From Panicum virgatum (taxonomy: Eukaryota; Streptophyta; Magnoliopsida; Poales; Poaceae): a stretch of DNA of 64,000 bases. Under the pieces are notes generated by a model, which saw only the letters and a list, made by a program, of their open reading frames with translations, searched no databases and was not told where the DNA came from. Each line of letters opens with the position of its first letter. Positions within the stretch are counted from its first letter, which is position 1. Location: contig NC_053141.1 in the NCBI RefSeq assembly GCF_016808335.1, positions 7,678,797 through 7,742,796 on the forward strand. Direction: 5' to 3'. Shown here one piece after another: positions 11,482-23,426 of this stretch. Made by a program: the position numbers and the translations under genes.

Positions 11482-11876
11482 GCGTCTTTTTTATTTTTGT
11501 ATTTTTCAAAAAAAAATTTACAAAAATATATTTTTGGTTTTAGGTTTTACAGTTCTATACGCCTACCGCCCGGCAGGGAGGCGGTAGGGAACTATATATA
11601 AATAAAAATAAATTTGTTTTGCGCAGAGGTCCTTGGAGGGAGCCTGCCGCCCCCCTGCCAGGCGGCAGGCCCCATGTCGCCCCACCAGTTGGCGGCAGGG
11701 GGGCGGCAGGCTCCCTCCCTAAATATAAAACTCCGCCCCTTCCCTCTACGCCCTCATTTTCTGCCCACGAGATCCAGAGAGGGGAGAGGGAGAGAGGAGG
11801 GGTGAGGGAGGTAAAAAAACCGGCGAAGCCCTGCAGGATTTTGGATCCGAACGCAGGTAACCAATATTTCTCAACT
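11482..11876 (+). repeat. MULE left terminal inverted repeat
   Basis: About 395 bp, matched by 15459-15853 in inverse orientation with only small differences. It contains imperfect GC-rich palindromes (GGGAGCCTGCCGCC and relatives), a TATA-like AAATATAAAAC near 11721 and, close to its inner end, a splice-donor-like GCAGGTAACC near 11852. The repeat therefore probably supplies promoter and first non-coding exon for the gene that follows. Confidence 0.88.
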
Positions 11877-12028
11877 TTGTCATTCCAGATTTTTTTGTAT
11901 GTTTAATTTTATGATTACTATTTTTTATTATTGTAAGCACTTAGGGTTCGGATTAGTGGTTATAATTGAAGGCATAGTATATTTGTAGATATTAGATTAA
12001 TTAAAATGAAGTCTTTGCATGGCCAGAT

Positions 12029-14242
12029 ATGTCGAGCAAAGTGGCATTTCAAGTTCATTACGGTGACTTCTATAGAATTACTCATGATTTCTATGGAGTA
12101 AATCTATCAGCATTAGAAAGAAGACAGTGCAGTCTAGATAAACCCCTAGAGAGGAGTTTTGAGTCCATACGGAAATGTCTTCACATGATGTTCAATGTGA
12201 ATCCAAAGACCCATTTACTTACGGTTCATACCTTGACTTCCTGGGAAGCTAATGTGGATTTCTGGGAGTTGACGCATATAAGTAGTACGGAAGAATGTCA
12301 ACATTACATGCACGCAGCTCTTGAAAGTGGGTGGCCTCTCGTAATGGTAATTCAGATTTATCAGAATACCGGTGATTTAGGTGAAGAGTCAACACACACA
12401 ACATCTGACTGCAATGAAGAGATGGAAGAGGATAAAGAAGAAGAGAACATGCAAGCTCCAGAACCAGAACCAGAACCACAAGATTTAGCAGATGAAGGCG
12501 AGCGGATACTTGGAATTGTGGAGGACATGGAGAAAGAAGACCAGGATGCACAAATAATAGAGCAATGTGGGGACTTATCGGACGATGAGGACGATGAGCG
12601 CTTCCCAGTGTTAGGTGAATGGCATAAATAGGGTTTTGGTAATCCAGTGGCACAAGATATTAGATGTCCGGAGTTTGAATACAGAGTGAATGAGGTCATA
12701 CAAGGGGCAAAGTATCGTACCATTGAGGATGTGAAGGATGCTGTGAAGCTCTGGGCTGTATCTCTGAGGATGGAATTCAGAGTACTGAAGTCTAGTAGCA
12801 AAGAATACGAGGTGAGGTGTGCAGATAGAGACTGTACATAGCGAGTGCATGCATACAAGGGAAAGTTCAAGACACACTGGGAATGTTCAATTGCTACACC
12901 ACATACTAGTATATTGACAGGTGTTGTGGGACATCATCGTAATATCACATCAACTTTCGTGGCTAAGAAGATGTATGGGGTGATTCTTGACAAAATGGAT
13001 AATGAGCCTGCATTGATAATTAGGGACATTGAACAGAATTTCCAGTACGTGATCAGCTATGCAAAGGCTTGGCGGGCTAAACAAAAAGTATTTGAGATAG
13101 GCATGCAGGTCTACTTGCAGCTATAAGGCAGCTCCAAGAAGGTAGTCAATGTTCACCTCCTATATGACCAGATGTTGTCAATAGGTGGTGTGTGAGGCAT
13201 ATGACTGCTAACTTTTATGAGCGGTTCAAGAATAAGAATCTGATGAATTTGTTCAAGCGATTGTGCACTCAGAATCAGCAGAGGAAGTTTGATGCTTTGT
13301 GGGGTATAATTGATGACATGAGTGCTGAATTGCTTAAGAGCCATGCCTCATCATCCAGCAGGAGACGTTCTACAGATTCATTAGTTGGACATGCTAAGCC
13401 ATTTTCATTAGTTGTGCACTCAGAATCACTTCTGTATGACACAGATGGGAGACATTATGGGATCGAGACGACCAACCATGCTGAATGTTACAATATGGTA
13501 ATGTGTCGTGTTCGTGGATTTCCTCTTGTTGGCATTGTTGAGTTCATCATGTATGGATGTATAAGGTATTTTCGGGAGCGATACACATCAGCTGCTCCCT
13601 TACTTAATGATCCAGGAGTGCATTTTTGCAGAAGTGTCAATGAGTACATGGAGAAAAAAATTGAAAAGGCTCGATTTTACTCAGTCATATCGATGGGCAC
13701 AAATGAGCAAAGATTTGAGGTATCATGCAGGGACAGGACCGGACAGGGTGTCCGCAGACAAAGGGTAATTCAAGAAGTTTTGATAACCATTGACGGGAGG
13801 GTGTTCTGCCGATGTCAGAAGCAAAAGGTGCATCACTTACCATGCTCCCATGTCATCGCGGCTTGTTCTGTATCTGGGTTAGATGCTGCGTCCTATGTTT
13901 CTCAATATTTCACAAAAGAAGACGCAGCACAGACTTGGTGTCATGAGATATACGGCATCAATATTCTAGGCCCATTCACTCAAAAAAAATCCCCATCCAA
14001 TGCTCATCCCTGATGCAGCTACGAAGCGGGGCATAGGCCGATGGCAGACATGTCGGATCCGGAACGGAATGGATGAGTCCGAGGCTAAAAAGAAGAAAAA
14101 ACATTGCAACTTGTATGCAGCGGACGGTCACACTTACAAGAAGTGCCCACAGCTTTCAGTACCCACTGCTGCTGCCGAGGCTGGACCTTCCGAGAATCCG
14201 ACGGATGGATCGGCTCCACCTACAAGAATTCGCCGCATCTAG
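12029..14242 (+). pseudogene. MURA-like MULE transposase, catalytic core deleted
   Basis: From the ATG at 12029 a single frame runs to 13126 with in-frame TAG codons at 12629-12631 and 12839-12841. It includes an acidic region (EPEPEPQ...DDEDDERF) and then the MuDR DNA-binding-type domain (FEYRVNEVIQGAKY...DVKDAVKLWAV). At about 13110-13190 the text jumps from FEIGM to WCVRHMTANFYERFKN, so the DDE MULE domain that normally lies between is missing. 13192-14013 continues with the C-terminal half, including a SWIM finger (CRCQKQKVHHLPCSH). 14000-14242 has a zinc knuckle in which one cysteine is lost (CNLYAADGHTYKKC). The product could not catalyse transposition; DNA or RNA binding parts remain. 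Confidence 0.88.
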
Positions 14243-14530
14243 TTGTGCACGTAACAGCTTGCAATGTATTTGTGTGTACGAAACTAAGTATATTATGTAT
14301 TTGTCTCGAATTTGGTTGTAACGAATGAAACCTTCAATGTAATATGTCATGTGGTATTTTGTTTAACGTTCTATTTATATTTCGTTCATTGTATCTTATA
14401 TGGTATTGTATCATAAATATAATCATTACAATCAAACATAGCAAACATATAAGTATTGTAATTAAAGGTACAGGCGTCCCGTCACAATTTACATCACAAT
14501 CTAAAACTGATGTCCATCATAAGTTACAGA

Positions 14531-15362
14531 TCATGTCATCAAATCATATAAATCGTCATCCCAGTTGACAGATGGTGGTGTTGTAGGTGGTGCAGCATTA
14601 CTTGACGAACCTCTCGACTTTCCTTTTCTCTCTTTTCTGGTTTTAGGTTCATGTACAAGGGGAGGAACATCAGTTGTTCGAGGCCATGATTTGGGGGGCA
14701 TGAAGTCATCCATATCGTCATCCCAGTTAACACAACTAGGTGCTCGAGGTGGTGCTGCATGACTTGACGAACCTCCGGTCATCTGTTCTTGCGGAGGCCG
14801 AGAACTATCACACGAAGATCTTTTACACCTCCTTCGTTTAGTTTGCGGCATAACTCCACCGAAGATACATACCAATTTACGGAAATTTGGTATCGATTTG
14901 TTAATCAACTCCGTGTCCTCGGGGTAATCCTAGCATATAATTACACAATAATTTTACTATTTCGTAAATATGGATTACAAATAACGGACGTGATTAGAAC
15001 TGAATAAGAGTTACCTTAATGTGCATCTCATACACCTTTGGCCGCATCCATATCTTACAAGTAGTTTGTAAGAATTCAATAACATAAGGATGATTCACTA
15101 GTTCACATACCCTCATGTATATCTTCCGACGTTCTAGCAGGTGTTCCTTTAAATCTTGCATTGTAATACCTCGAAACAATGTCAAATCTTTAAACTCAAC
15201 TAATTTAGGCAACACCATCTCTATCGTACCATCCGCTAATGGATCCAACTTCTTACTGATTAAAAGATGTGTCATGGTCTCAAGAAATATACTAGATTTT
15301 TCTGCGGTCCATGAAAATCCAACAAAATTGAAGGCAGCCATTGCCTTATGCTGTAATAACAA
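14531..15362 (-). CDS. Second MULE gene, convergent, function unknown
   Basis: Two ORFs on the minus strand. The first, 15362-14994, reads MLLQHKAMAAFNFVGFSWTA and on; its FSWTAEKSSIF start recalls the WT(D/E)E pattern of plant Myb/SANT-like domains in transposons, but this is weak. The second, 14908-14531, is basic near its start (PQTKRRRCKRSS). It has two copies of a proline-rich block ending in VNWDDDMDDFMPP or VNWDDDLYDLMT. A splice probably joins them between 14994 and 14908. The gene is transcribed from the right TIR toward the transposase gene, like mudrB in MuDR, but I see no sequence kinship with MURB. It could be element-specific or captured. Confidence 0.5.
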
Positions 15363-15458
15363 TAAGGTACTGTCATTCTAAGTTTACTATTCTATATTTC
15401 ACTATCCAAAAACTAAATCTATTCTAATTCATAATTATTTTAGAAACAAGTCTATAAT

Positions 15459-15853
15459 AGTTGAGAAATATTGGTTACCTGCGGTTCGGGTCCAAAATCT
15501 TGCAGGGCTTCGCTGGTTTTTTTACCTCCCTCACCCCTCCTCTCTCACTCTCCCCTCTCTGGATCTCGTGGGCAGAAAATGAGGACGCAGAGGGAAGGGG
15601 CGGAGTTTTATATTTGGGGAGGGAGCCTGCCGCCCCCCCTGCCGCCAACTGGTGGGGCGGCAGGCTCCCTCCAAGAACCTCTGCGCAAAATAAATTTATT
15701 TTTATTTACATATAGGTCCCTACCACCTCTCTGCCGGGCGGTAGGCCCCCTGCCGCCTCCCTGCCGGGCGGTAGGGGTATAGAACTGTAAAACCTAAAAC
15801 CAAAAATATATTTCTGTAATTTTTTTTGAAAAATACAAAAATAAAAAAGACGC
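15459..15853 (-). repeat. MULE right terminal inverted repeat
   Basis: Inverse copy of 11482-11876. It carries the same TATA-like box (AGTTTTATATTT near 15604) and the same donor-like GGTTACCTGC near 15473 in reverse. It probably drives the minus-strand gene. Confidence 0.88.
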
Positions 15854-15863
15854 AGGTCACGGA

Positions 15864-18809
15864 AAACACAAACTGGGCTGTGGAAAAACAAGAGGACATA
15901 AAGGGATTTCTGGGCTACGCCCAAAGCCATGATCCTAGTGTCCCTAGGCCCATATCCGTCCCTTGCATATATATACATAAATATTTTTAATATTGATACT
16001 AAATTGTCGATTACTATATATTCTTATTTACAAAATTCATTTTGGAACTATATATGTTCTCTATGCATGAACACTTTTACTATAAAATATAAATATTCTT
16101 ATTTAATATAAAATAAATATAAACTTCTTATTTAATATTTTTATTACACGTGCCACATACGTGCGTCTCCACTAATTTTATAATACGAAAACTATATCCA
16201 TCCGTTGGCGACCTGGGAGGTATCCGGGATGGTGGGTGGGAGAAGCGACTGAAGGATGTATCTGGCCAGCAAAGGATACGAGTCTTGATGAGGACACCGA
16301 TAGTCTGTACAGAAAGCTAGCCGAGAGGAGGGAATGGATAAACCCTAAACCCTAAACTCATGCGACGAGCAAATAGCTGATACATTTTACGTCGCTCAAG
16401 AATATGTGAAAGTAGCATGTGGACCCAATAATATAAAATATTTTTTTTATCTCTTACCTTCACATCAGCACACTACGTTACCGTTGTGAACGTTCTAGGG
16501 CGTACAACCCACGACGCATTTTCCGAGAGAAAAGGAGCACTGCATGGCCATACACAGGCATCTCAATCAAAACATCCATATCAACGGTCTGCAGTCAGCA
16601 TTTATCCCCTGAGCACACCACATTGGACTGATTGCTGCTTGGGACCAATCAACGTTTGCAGATGCAACAAATTTCTCTCCCAGTTTGCCACACTCAGGAG
16701 TGCCCAACTTGGCCTTGGGATCTTCCGTTGGGATTAAACCAGAACCACATGCCTAACTCAAAATGCACAAGTGCATCAATATAATGCTATTCAACATGAA
16801 TTACATTGTCTACCTAGAAATACATCATACGGATGTTGCATGATTAAACAATTGGTACTCTGTCAATAAAAACTTGAGTTTTTTTTCCCGAAACTTCTTG
16901 ACATGTGTTACGGTCAGTAACCTGCAACAGAAGATATTAATATTCAAATGAAAAAATATTTATGGTGTGTTGGTACAGTAAATAAGGAAAACTTACAGAA
17001 AATGGGCCTAGAAGCCGATCATGAGCTAGGATTTCTAATGTTTAACCCATTTCTAATAACATCAAGAAACAATGTTAGCAGTGAGAGCTAATTCTGGTGC
17101 TTAATGACCCGCTAAGTATACTGAATTCCATACATACAAAAATCCAAACAGCAGAATACATATACTTACTTGAAGTAACTTGCTAACTTCCTTCTCAGCC
17201 ACAGACCATGGGGCCTTGATTCCTAGCCTACAAACATCATCTCTCCATTTAATCCATCATTGAAACACATCAGAGGCTCCTATCTTTACCTCATATAAGA
17301 GACATTGGCACGTTTGCTTGGGGTAACTGGTGGGAGGGAATGGAAGTTCAGATGTTAGAGCTTAAAAATCTTTGTTTGATTACTTGGAATGGAAGTTTTA
17401 GTGGGATAAGGAAAGAAAATTTAGGAGGCGGAAAGAAAATTTAGGAGGCCAAATCCCACCGAGGACTTACTAGCGGTGGTAATTGTAAGAGAATTGTACT
17501 TTATTAAGTGGACGATCAATGCATCACAATTATTCATCATGAATTAAAACATAATTTTCTCATTCCCAAATCCACTAACCAAATAGAAGATAAGAATCAT
17601 CTCTCTTTAACCTTCTCATCGCAACCAAAACAAAGGGATTGTGAAAAAAAAGTTCAACTCCCACCCGAAAACTAAAATCTTTTTCAAATTTCACTATACA
17701 TCTCATGGTTCTATCTATACATAGATACTACACGTGAACATATGCCTCGTCTTCTATAGTTCCATTCTTCTGGTATATATTATCCTTTGGCGAAAACAAA
17801 GACTTCGACACCTTTTGAGTTTGACGACCAAGGGATCTTGGTGAAGAATAAGTCGGAAAGTTTTTCCTCTTGCTTTGATTTGAAGTCTTGATATATGAAG
17901 TACTTAAAGATTGTCACAAGGCCATCAACTGAAGCCCTACCAAATGCATGTGACAAGAAGCCAAGACCACAACTAGGAATACTAGTACAGGGTACCAGAC
18001 TACCTGTGCAGCTTTTCAAATTTCAACAGTGCTAGGTGCTAGGACAAAGACAAGTCTAACTGAAATAGAATGCTGCTACTCTCCTGAACTCTCAAGGATA
18101 TCTTTAAATTTGGTGGCAACTGCAGAGCAACACTTCCACACCAAACTAATGCAGGGTAGCATATCTCAACGTTTAGTCCACATTCTTTCCACTCGTCACT
18201 GTTGCCGATGGCTAGTGTTGAAGACTTGAAGTACTTTGACTGACAGGGTACTGAAAGTGAGAATTCGAGGAAAATTAAACAAAGTGATTGGTCATCAGGT
18301 TCTGCAATAGAAGGATGGAAACAAAGTCAAAGTACGGGACCACTGGCGGCTTTGGAAGCTCTCGGACAACAAATTTCACAGCCTTTATTTTCACGGAAAT
18401 ATTCATCTTAATATGCTGGAGCACGTGGACATCACGCAACAACTTCATTTTGAAGAATGAAGACTTCTCCATTGAAGGATCGGAGGTGTATTTCACACGT
18501 GAAATTTGTCATGGTTAGTTGGTTACCCATAGGGCAAAAAGAAAGTATTTCCCAAGAATTGTACAATGGCTATAGGCTCATTTGTAATCTGGTCACTTGT
18601 CCTGTTACATAACAAAATATGATCTTCGGTTGGCGTGCTTTCCTCCAATAATATTAATATCTCACCTTCAGGCCGTGTTTAGTTTCAAAATTTTCCCCCC
18701 AAAAAAACATCACATCGGAAGTTTCCCCCAAAAAACTTCCGTTGGGATTAAATCAGAACCACATGCCTAACTCAAAATGCACAAGTACACTAGGGTTGAT
18801 AGGGACAAC
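15864..18809. other. Decayed P450-unit flank, no intact gene
   Basis: No intact coding sequence. 16490-16600 repeats the 3' flank of copy A (GGGCGTACAACCCACGACGC). 17760-18660 is, in reverse complement, like 26870-27760 of block B (for example GACCAATCACTTTGTT and AGCACCTAGCACTGTTG). It is also like 33640-34400 in direct orientation. 16720-16780 and 18735-18790 repeat each other (GATTAAACCAGAACCACATG). The rest is AT-rich with nothing recognised. Confidence 0.5.
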
Positions 18810-20882
18810 TGTCGGATTGTGATTCCGGCAAGTCTACCAGGGGTATGCCCGGCGGTAGATTTCAGATGAAGGATCGCAGAACCATGAACTTGATGGTAAC
18901 ACAAGACAACAATTTAGACAAGTTCGGACCGCTCGGAAGCGTAATACCCTACATCCTGTTTGGGGTGGATCTGTATTGCCTTGTATTCGAGATGTGGAGC
19001 CGCCGAGGCCGGGGCCGTCGAGGCTGGTGTGGTATGATGTGTTGTAGATGGATCCTATGGGTACCCCCATGACTCCTTTATATAGTCCAGGAGCCTTGGA
19101 TTACAAGTAAGGGTTTAGATTGAGGGACCGAAACCGGCGACCAGAGGGGGGTGAAAGGGAGCCGATCAAAATTTCTTTCGAAATCGATCCGTCGGCCTAT
19201 ATCTCAAAATTCACCACAAACCCTCGAACCTAGGATATGAGAGAGTAGCTATGGATTAGCTATCTCCTAGCGAAAACCCTAGGAAGCTGCGCGGAAGCAA
19301 AACAAGAAAACTCGCCAAACTACAGCTCTGCTGAGTCAGACCGGTCTGACCGCTTGCTCAGACCGGTCTGGCTGGGATTCGAAAATTCAGACCGGTCAGA
19401 CCGGTTTCACAGACCGGTCAGACCGGTTGCGCCCAGACAGCCCGCAAACAAAGCTTCAAATGGTAAATCTCGAGCAAACGAAGTCTAAATCCAACGAAAT
19501 TTGGAGGAAAGCTTCGCATCTACCCCGTGAACATATCCCCAAAAGAACTTTCCCAAAAGATTAACAGATCATGAGAAATCAAGGGAAGATCAAAGAGGAT
19601 TGGAGTTTTCTCAAGAACCCAAAAACTCCAATTCGTGAGAACTCTCGATTCCAGTAGATTTAGCACTAGTCTAGAAGGTTTAGAATCGTCACAAAGAGTC
19701 CATCAAACCACGAATTCAAGGATTTGTCTCCTCCGAACACAAAACACACTAAAAGAGGAGAATTGAACCCAAAACGCAAGAGAGGAGGGAGAGGACGAAG
19801 AATCAACACACAAAGGTGAATCTCAAACGAATTTCATTCATTAATCTCAGAGGAATTCACCTATACAAAGGCTAGAGCCATCCGCCCATCATCCACCCTC
19901 TAGATTTGAGTGATTAGCTATAACCTAACCCTCTTTTGCGTTGGAGACCTTGGCCCTGACCTAGAGCACGAGGAAGGAGAAGGAGTAAACAGAAAAGGAC
20001 TCAAGAGACTCGAAGCCCACGACCTCGAGAAGGGGCGACTTAAATACCCGGCTGCCGCGGCCAGACCGGTCGGGTCTGCAGCAGCCCGCTGTACAAACTC
20101 AATCGACGACGGAGTTTCTTTCTTCGACTCGAAGTCTTTTCTGCGATGCCGCCACGTCGATGAAGTTCCGGTCCACGGTTTTGGAGGGTCCACGAAACCC
20201 GGGTAAGTGGCCGGTTTTGAGAAAACCGCCAAAACTTCACACGCGGGAAGATTCCCGGCTCCACGCCGTGGCCCTATACGCCGTTCCCGCCTCGGCCTTC
20301 TGACGGCCCTAGACGCCGCCCGACGCCCGTCACCTCCTCGCCCGCAACGAGGCCCTAGAAGCCGTCGACGCCCATCGCCTCCGTCAGTCCCGAGACCGAC
20401 GCTTGTGCCTCCACGACTTGGCGTCTTCATCCGCCGTCCGCCTCCTTGGTTTTGTGGCGCAAACCAAGAAACCCGCCTTCCGTCGCCGCTTGCGCCCTCG
20501 ATCCAGGAATGGACGCCACAGCTGCCGCCCGGCCCGTGCTCCTCCGCGGCAACTCTCCGTCGACACTCGACGCCCGTGTACCTGTAATCCAAAAACCAAG
20601 CGCACGATCACACCACATGGTTGACAATTCACTCATCACAGGCAGGATAGAGTACTCAACATTCCTCATAGATCTAGGGTTGTTTACAAGGTAGCAGGTC
20701 GGTTATAATCTCTAGATATATGGGCATTTATGTTGAGCCTCCATCCTGATCCGTTGAGGACCCTTTCGTCGTCCAGCCGAGTACATGTCCGCCGGGTAGT
20801 CTGAGCAGAGTAGTCGAGCAGGGTAGTCACCTGGACTCAGGGACCCAACTCGGCAGGGAGGTACCCAGGTCTACCTCCATCA
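18810..20882 (-). mobile_element. 3' LTR of a minus-strand LTR retrotransposon, split by a nested solo LTR
   Basis: On the minus strand a polypurine-like tract (CTCGGGGGCT) precedes TGATGGAGGTAGACC at 20882, and the LTR ends ...CAATCCGACA at 18810. A TATA-type ACTATATAAAGGAGTC lies near 19075. Removing the nested element (19121-20668 plus one TAGAT copy) leaves about 520 bp. The text AATTTAGACAAGTTCGGACC...GCGTAATACCCTAC is typical of grass Ty3/Gypsy LTRs of the Dasheng/RIRE2 kind; that is recall, not a search. The matching 5' LTR is not in the window. Confidence 0.6.
19121..20668. mobile_element. Solo LTR, 1548 bp, TAGAT target duplication
   Basis: It begins TGAGGGACCGAAACC and ends ACATTCCTCA, so TGAGG and CCTCA are inverted ends. 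TAGAT is duplicated exactly at 19116-19120 and 20669-20673. No polyprotein is present, so it is the recombination product of a full element. Near 19335-19430 it has clustered AGACCGGTCTGACC / CAGACCGGT motifs, and its right third is GC-rich. The GC-rich ORFs there (19918-20592) are not credible genes. Confidence 0.85.
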
Positions 20883-21180
20883 AGCCCCCGAGCGCTGAAG
20901 GGCTGAGCTGAATCTTGATGTTGCTTGCGAAGTCGTTCGGTGCTCATGACACACCTTTCTGGGTTTAAATTCTTCGTTGAAAAAAAATGCGCGCCTAAGC
21001 GCACCCGTTGGGTGTAGCCCCCGAGCCTCGAAAGGTTTTGAAGAAGCGTTTCGAGGGTCATTAAGTCGAGCTCCTTTTCTTATACTTAGAACGCCTGAGC
21101 ATCCCAGAAGGCTTATGTAGCTTCTGGCCATCCCTTGTAAGACAGCCAGCCGTGTCACGGAGACTCATCAGGTCATGTGG

Positions 21181-21642
21181 CGGCACCCAGCCCTTGGAGG
21201 TACTAGCAGGGTCATGGAGACATGCCGAGCGGCGCCCAGCACCTTGAGGCACTGGCAGGGTCAACAGAAACACGCCGAGTGGAGTGGCGGCACCTAGCCC
21301 GCGGAGGTGCTGGCAGGGCCACGGAGACATGCAGAGCAGCACCCAGCACCCTGAGGCACTAGCAAGGTCATGGAGACACGACGAGTGGAGTAGCGGCACC
21401 CAACCCCCGGAGGCACTGGCAAGGTCACGGAGACACGCCGAGTGGAGACACGCAGAGTGGAGTAGCGGCACCCAGCCCCCGGAGGTGCTGGCAGGGTCAC
21501 GGAGACATGCCGAGCGGCGCCCAGCACCCTGAGGTACTGGCAGGGTCACGGAGACACGCCGAGTGGAGTAGCGGCACCTAGCCCCCGGAGGTACTGGTAG
21601 GGTCTTGGAGACATGCCGAGAGGCACCCAGCACCCTGAGGTA
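21181..21642. repeat. 106-bp minisatellite, first part (about 4 units)
   Basis: Units are built of two related halves. One is CTGGCAGGGTCACGGAGACA-CGCCGAGTGGAGTAGCGGCACCCAGCCCCCGGAGGTG. The other is CTGGCAGGGTCACGGAGACA-TGCCGAGCGGCGCCCAGCACCCTGAGGTA. So it is a dimeric higher-order unit. The array stops exactly at the AGGTA target duplication of the element inserted at 21643. Confidence 0.93.
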
Positions 21643-21665
21643 TGTAACATCCCAGTTTTCATCAC

Positions 21666-22339
21666 GATTAAGGGGGAGTGTTGAAATATACAATGCAAAC
21701 TTCTAGAATGTTCTATAAAAATAAGAATAAACCATGGCATAATTTTGTTCACCATGACAAGGTTCTAGAATGTTCCACAATAATCATAAGAGGACATGAA
21801 CCTTGGATATTTTCTTGTCATGGTAAAATTTAGAATTTTCTAGAAATAGATATTTGTAGGGAACTTAGATATTTGTAGGGAACTTCCTAGAGTGTGACAT
21901 GTGTCACTCATCCAAGAGAGTATGTGTGCCTATATAAGGAGGGTGCCACCCCTTGCCATGCCATACTACTCCATCCCACACACATCCAAGGGCATGGTAG
22001 AAGTGAGCATAGGTAGAGTGTGCTAGGTGTGTGTTCCTTTGTTGCTCCAATAAGGTAAGCGTCTTTATAAGTGTTAGTCTCCCGGTTAAGTTTAGTACTT
22101 AGTGTATAAGTTGTGATCCATCGAATGTTGGCTCTGTCATCCGGGATCACAAAAGAGTCTAGGCTTCATCGAAGGTTGGCTCTGCCACCTGGAAGCCAGC
22201 TTCATCTGTTGGTAGGCTCTGCCTCCCGGAAGCAAAAGGCGGCTCTGCCGTCAAAAGGACCCGGTACACTAAGTAACTAGAAGCTGACCGACTCTGAAGT
22301 GAGTTGGTGTAGATCCTCAGGGCACCTCAATTTCCAACA
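21666..22339 (+). mobile_element. Copia-type LTR with attached polypurine tract, ATCAC duplication
   Basis: The LTR runs 21679-22339 (661 bp) with TGTTGAAATAT...TTCCAACA ends. Immediately before it is GATTAAGGGGGAG, the polypurine tract normally found inside a Copia element beside the 3' LTR. The target duplication ATCAC (21661-21665 and 22340-22344) encloses the tract plus the LTR. So this is not an ordinary solo LTR: 13 bp of internal sequence stayed attached. Confidence 0.82.
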
Positions 22340-22982
22340 ATCACTAAAATAAAACTTATGTTGCAATTAAACTAGTAACGTAAAATAATACTAACGTCAT
22401 ATATGAGGTATTACATAATTACTATGCAAACTATTCTATACTCTTGCCTTGCATTAGTACATTCGTTCCCTCCAGTAACCAGCATACACAGGCTTGCACC
22501 TACGACAAAAATCATCTCGTCTCTATAAAAGCCTCTCGAGTCACAGTACCACGCCATAATTCCCAGACAATCATTACAGCGCCTACCTCCTTCGCCATAA
22601 CTTCATCTTTCCCTGGAAGCCATAGAGTACCCACACCATAGACTTTGAAATGACCCGTCATGGCAGCACCCACCTCTCCATAAATCGGGGTCGCCACGAA
22701 CAGTGCCGGCCGAGATTTTTTCCGCCGAACCACCTCACCCGCTCGCTCTCGCTCGCGCACACGCGACATGCCGGCCCCACGACGGGACCGCGCACTGCTG
22801 CCGGCACCATGCCGTGCCGCCCACCTCCGTGTCCCCACCTCGCCCACGCCGCTGCAGCGTCCTCGCTGGCTTTGCCGCCTCGACGCTCGCGCCTTCAGCG
22901 CTGCCACTGTTCGCGTTGACGACGAGCTGCCGCAGCCCACGCCGTCGCCCGTCCCTGCGCGACGCCGCTGCTGCTCTCCTCG

Positions 22983-22992
22983 CCTATAAAAG
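22983..22992 (+). promoter_or_regulatory. TATA box of the long LTR
   Basis: CCTATAAAAGG follows a GC-rich stretch and precedes a leader with a good splice donor (CCAAGGTGAGAT near 23136). It is well placed to transcribe the micro-ORF exons downstream. No ATG occurs between the TATA box and that donor. Confidence 0.55.
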
Positions 22993-23426
22993 GAGCACGG
23001 CCGTGACGAGCCCCGTAACAAGCCCAAGCACACCGAGCCGCTTCGCTCCGCTAGCTGAACCACTTCTCACGAGCCCAGCTCACTCACGAGACAAAGCTCC
23101 AACAGTGGACCCTCTTCCTCGAGCTGTTCTGCGCCAAGGTGAGATGGCAGGCAGCTCCCCGACCATTAACTCCACAACACTAATAAAGGCCCAAAACATC
23201 CGCCAGGCCGTGAGCACTTAATCCAAATCATTCTATTATCGGAATTAAATACCAACCAATACTATAAACTCAATATCTCCTTCATATTAACTCCTTTTCA
23301 CGTAACTCTTTTTCCTAAACTCTCCTCAAATCATATACTATCTATTCTTCCCATTTTCATCTCCATTTGAGCTTATTTTATAGCTTGCTTGTGTTTGTTT
23401 GCCGGTTGTGCCGTTTTCGCCCGTAG

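Larger units (their letters stand above)
11482..15853. mobile_element. Complete MuDR-like Mutator element, 4372 bp
   Basis: The element begins GCGTCTTTTTTATTTTTGTA at 11482 and ends with its reverse complement at 15853. The inverted repeats are about 395 bp each (11482-11876 and 15459-15853). A direct repeat AGGTCACGGA flanks both sides (11472-11481 and 15854-15863), fitting the 8-11 bp duplication of Mutator-like elements. It holds a plus-strand MURA-like gene and a convergent minus-strand gene, the layout of maize MuDR. The element is structurally whole, and the TIRs are still nearly identical, but the transposase gene is broken. Confidence 0.93.

Noticed and set aside
19918..20592. GC-rich 224-residue ORF
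   Set aside because: Lies wholly within the solo LTR and is arginine/glycine-rich low complexity on both strands.
22512..23221. GC-rich ORFs on both strands before the long-LTR TATA box
   Set aside because: Promoter-proximal GC-rich LTR sequence; overlapping open frames on both strands suggest chance.
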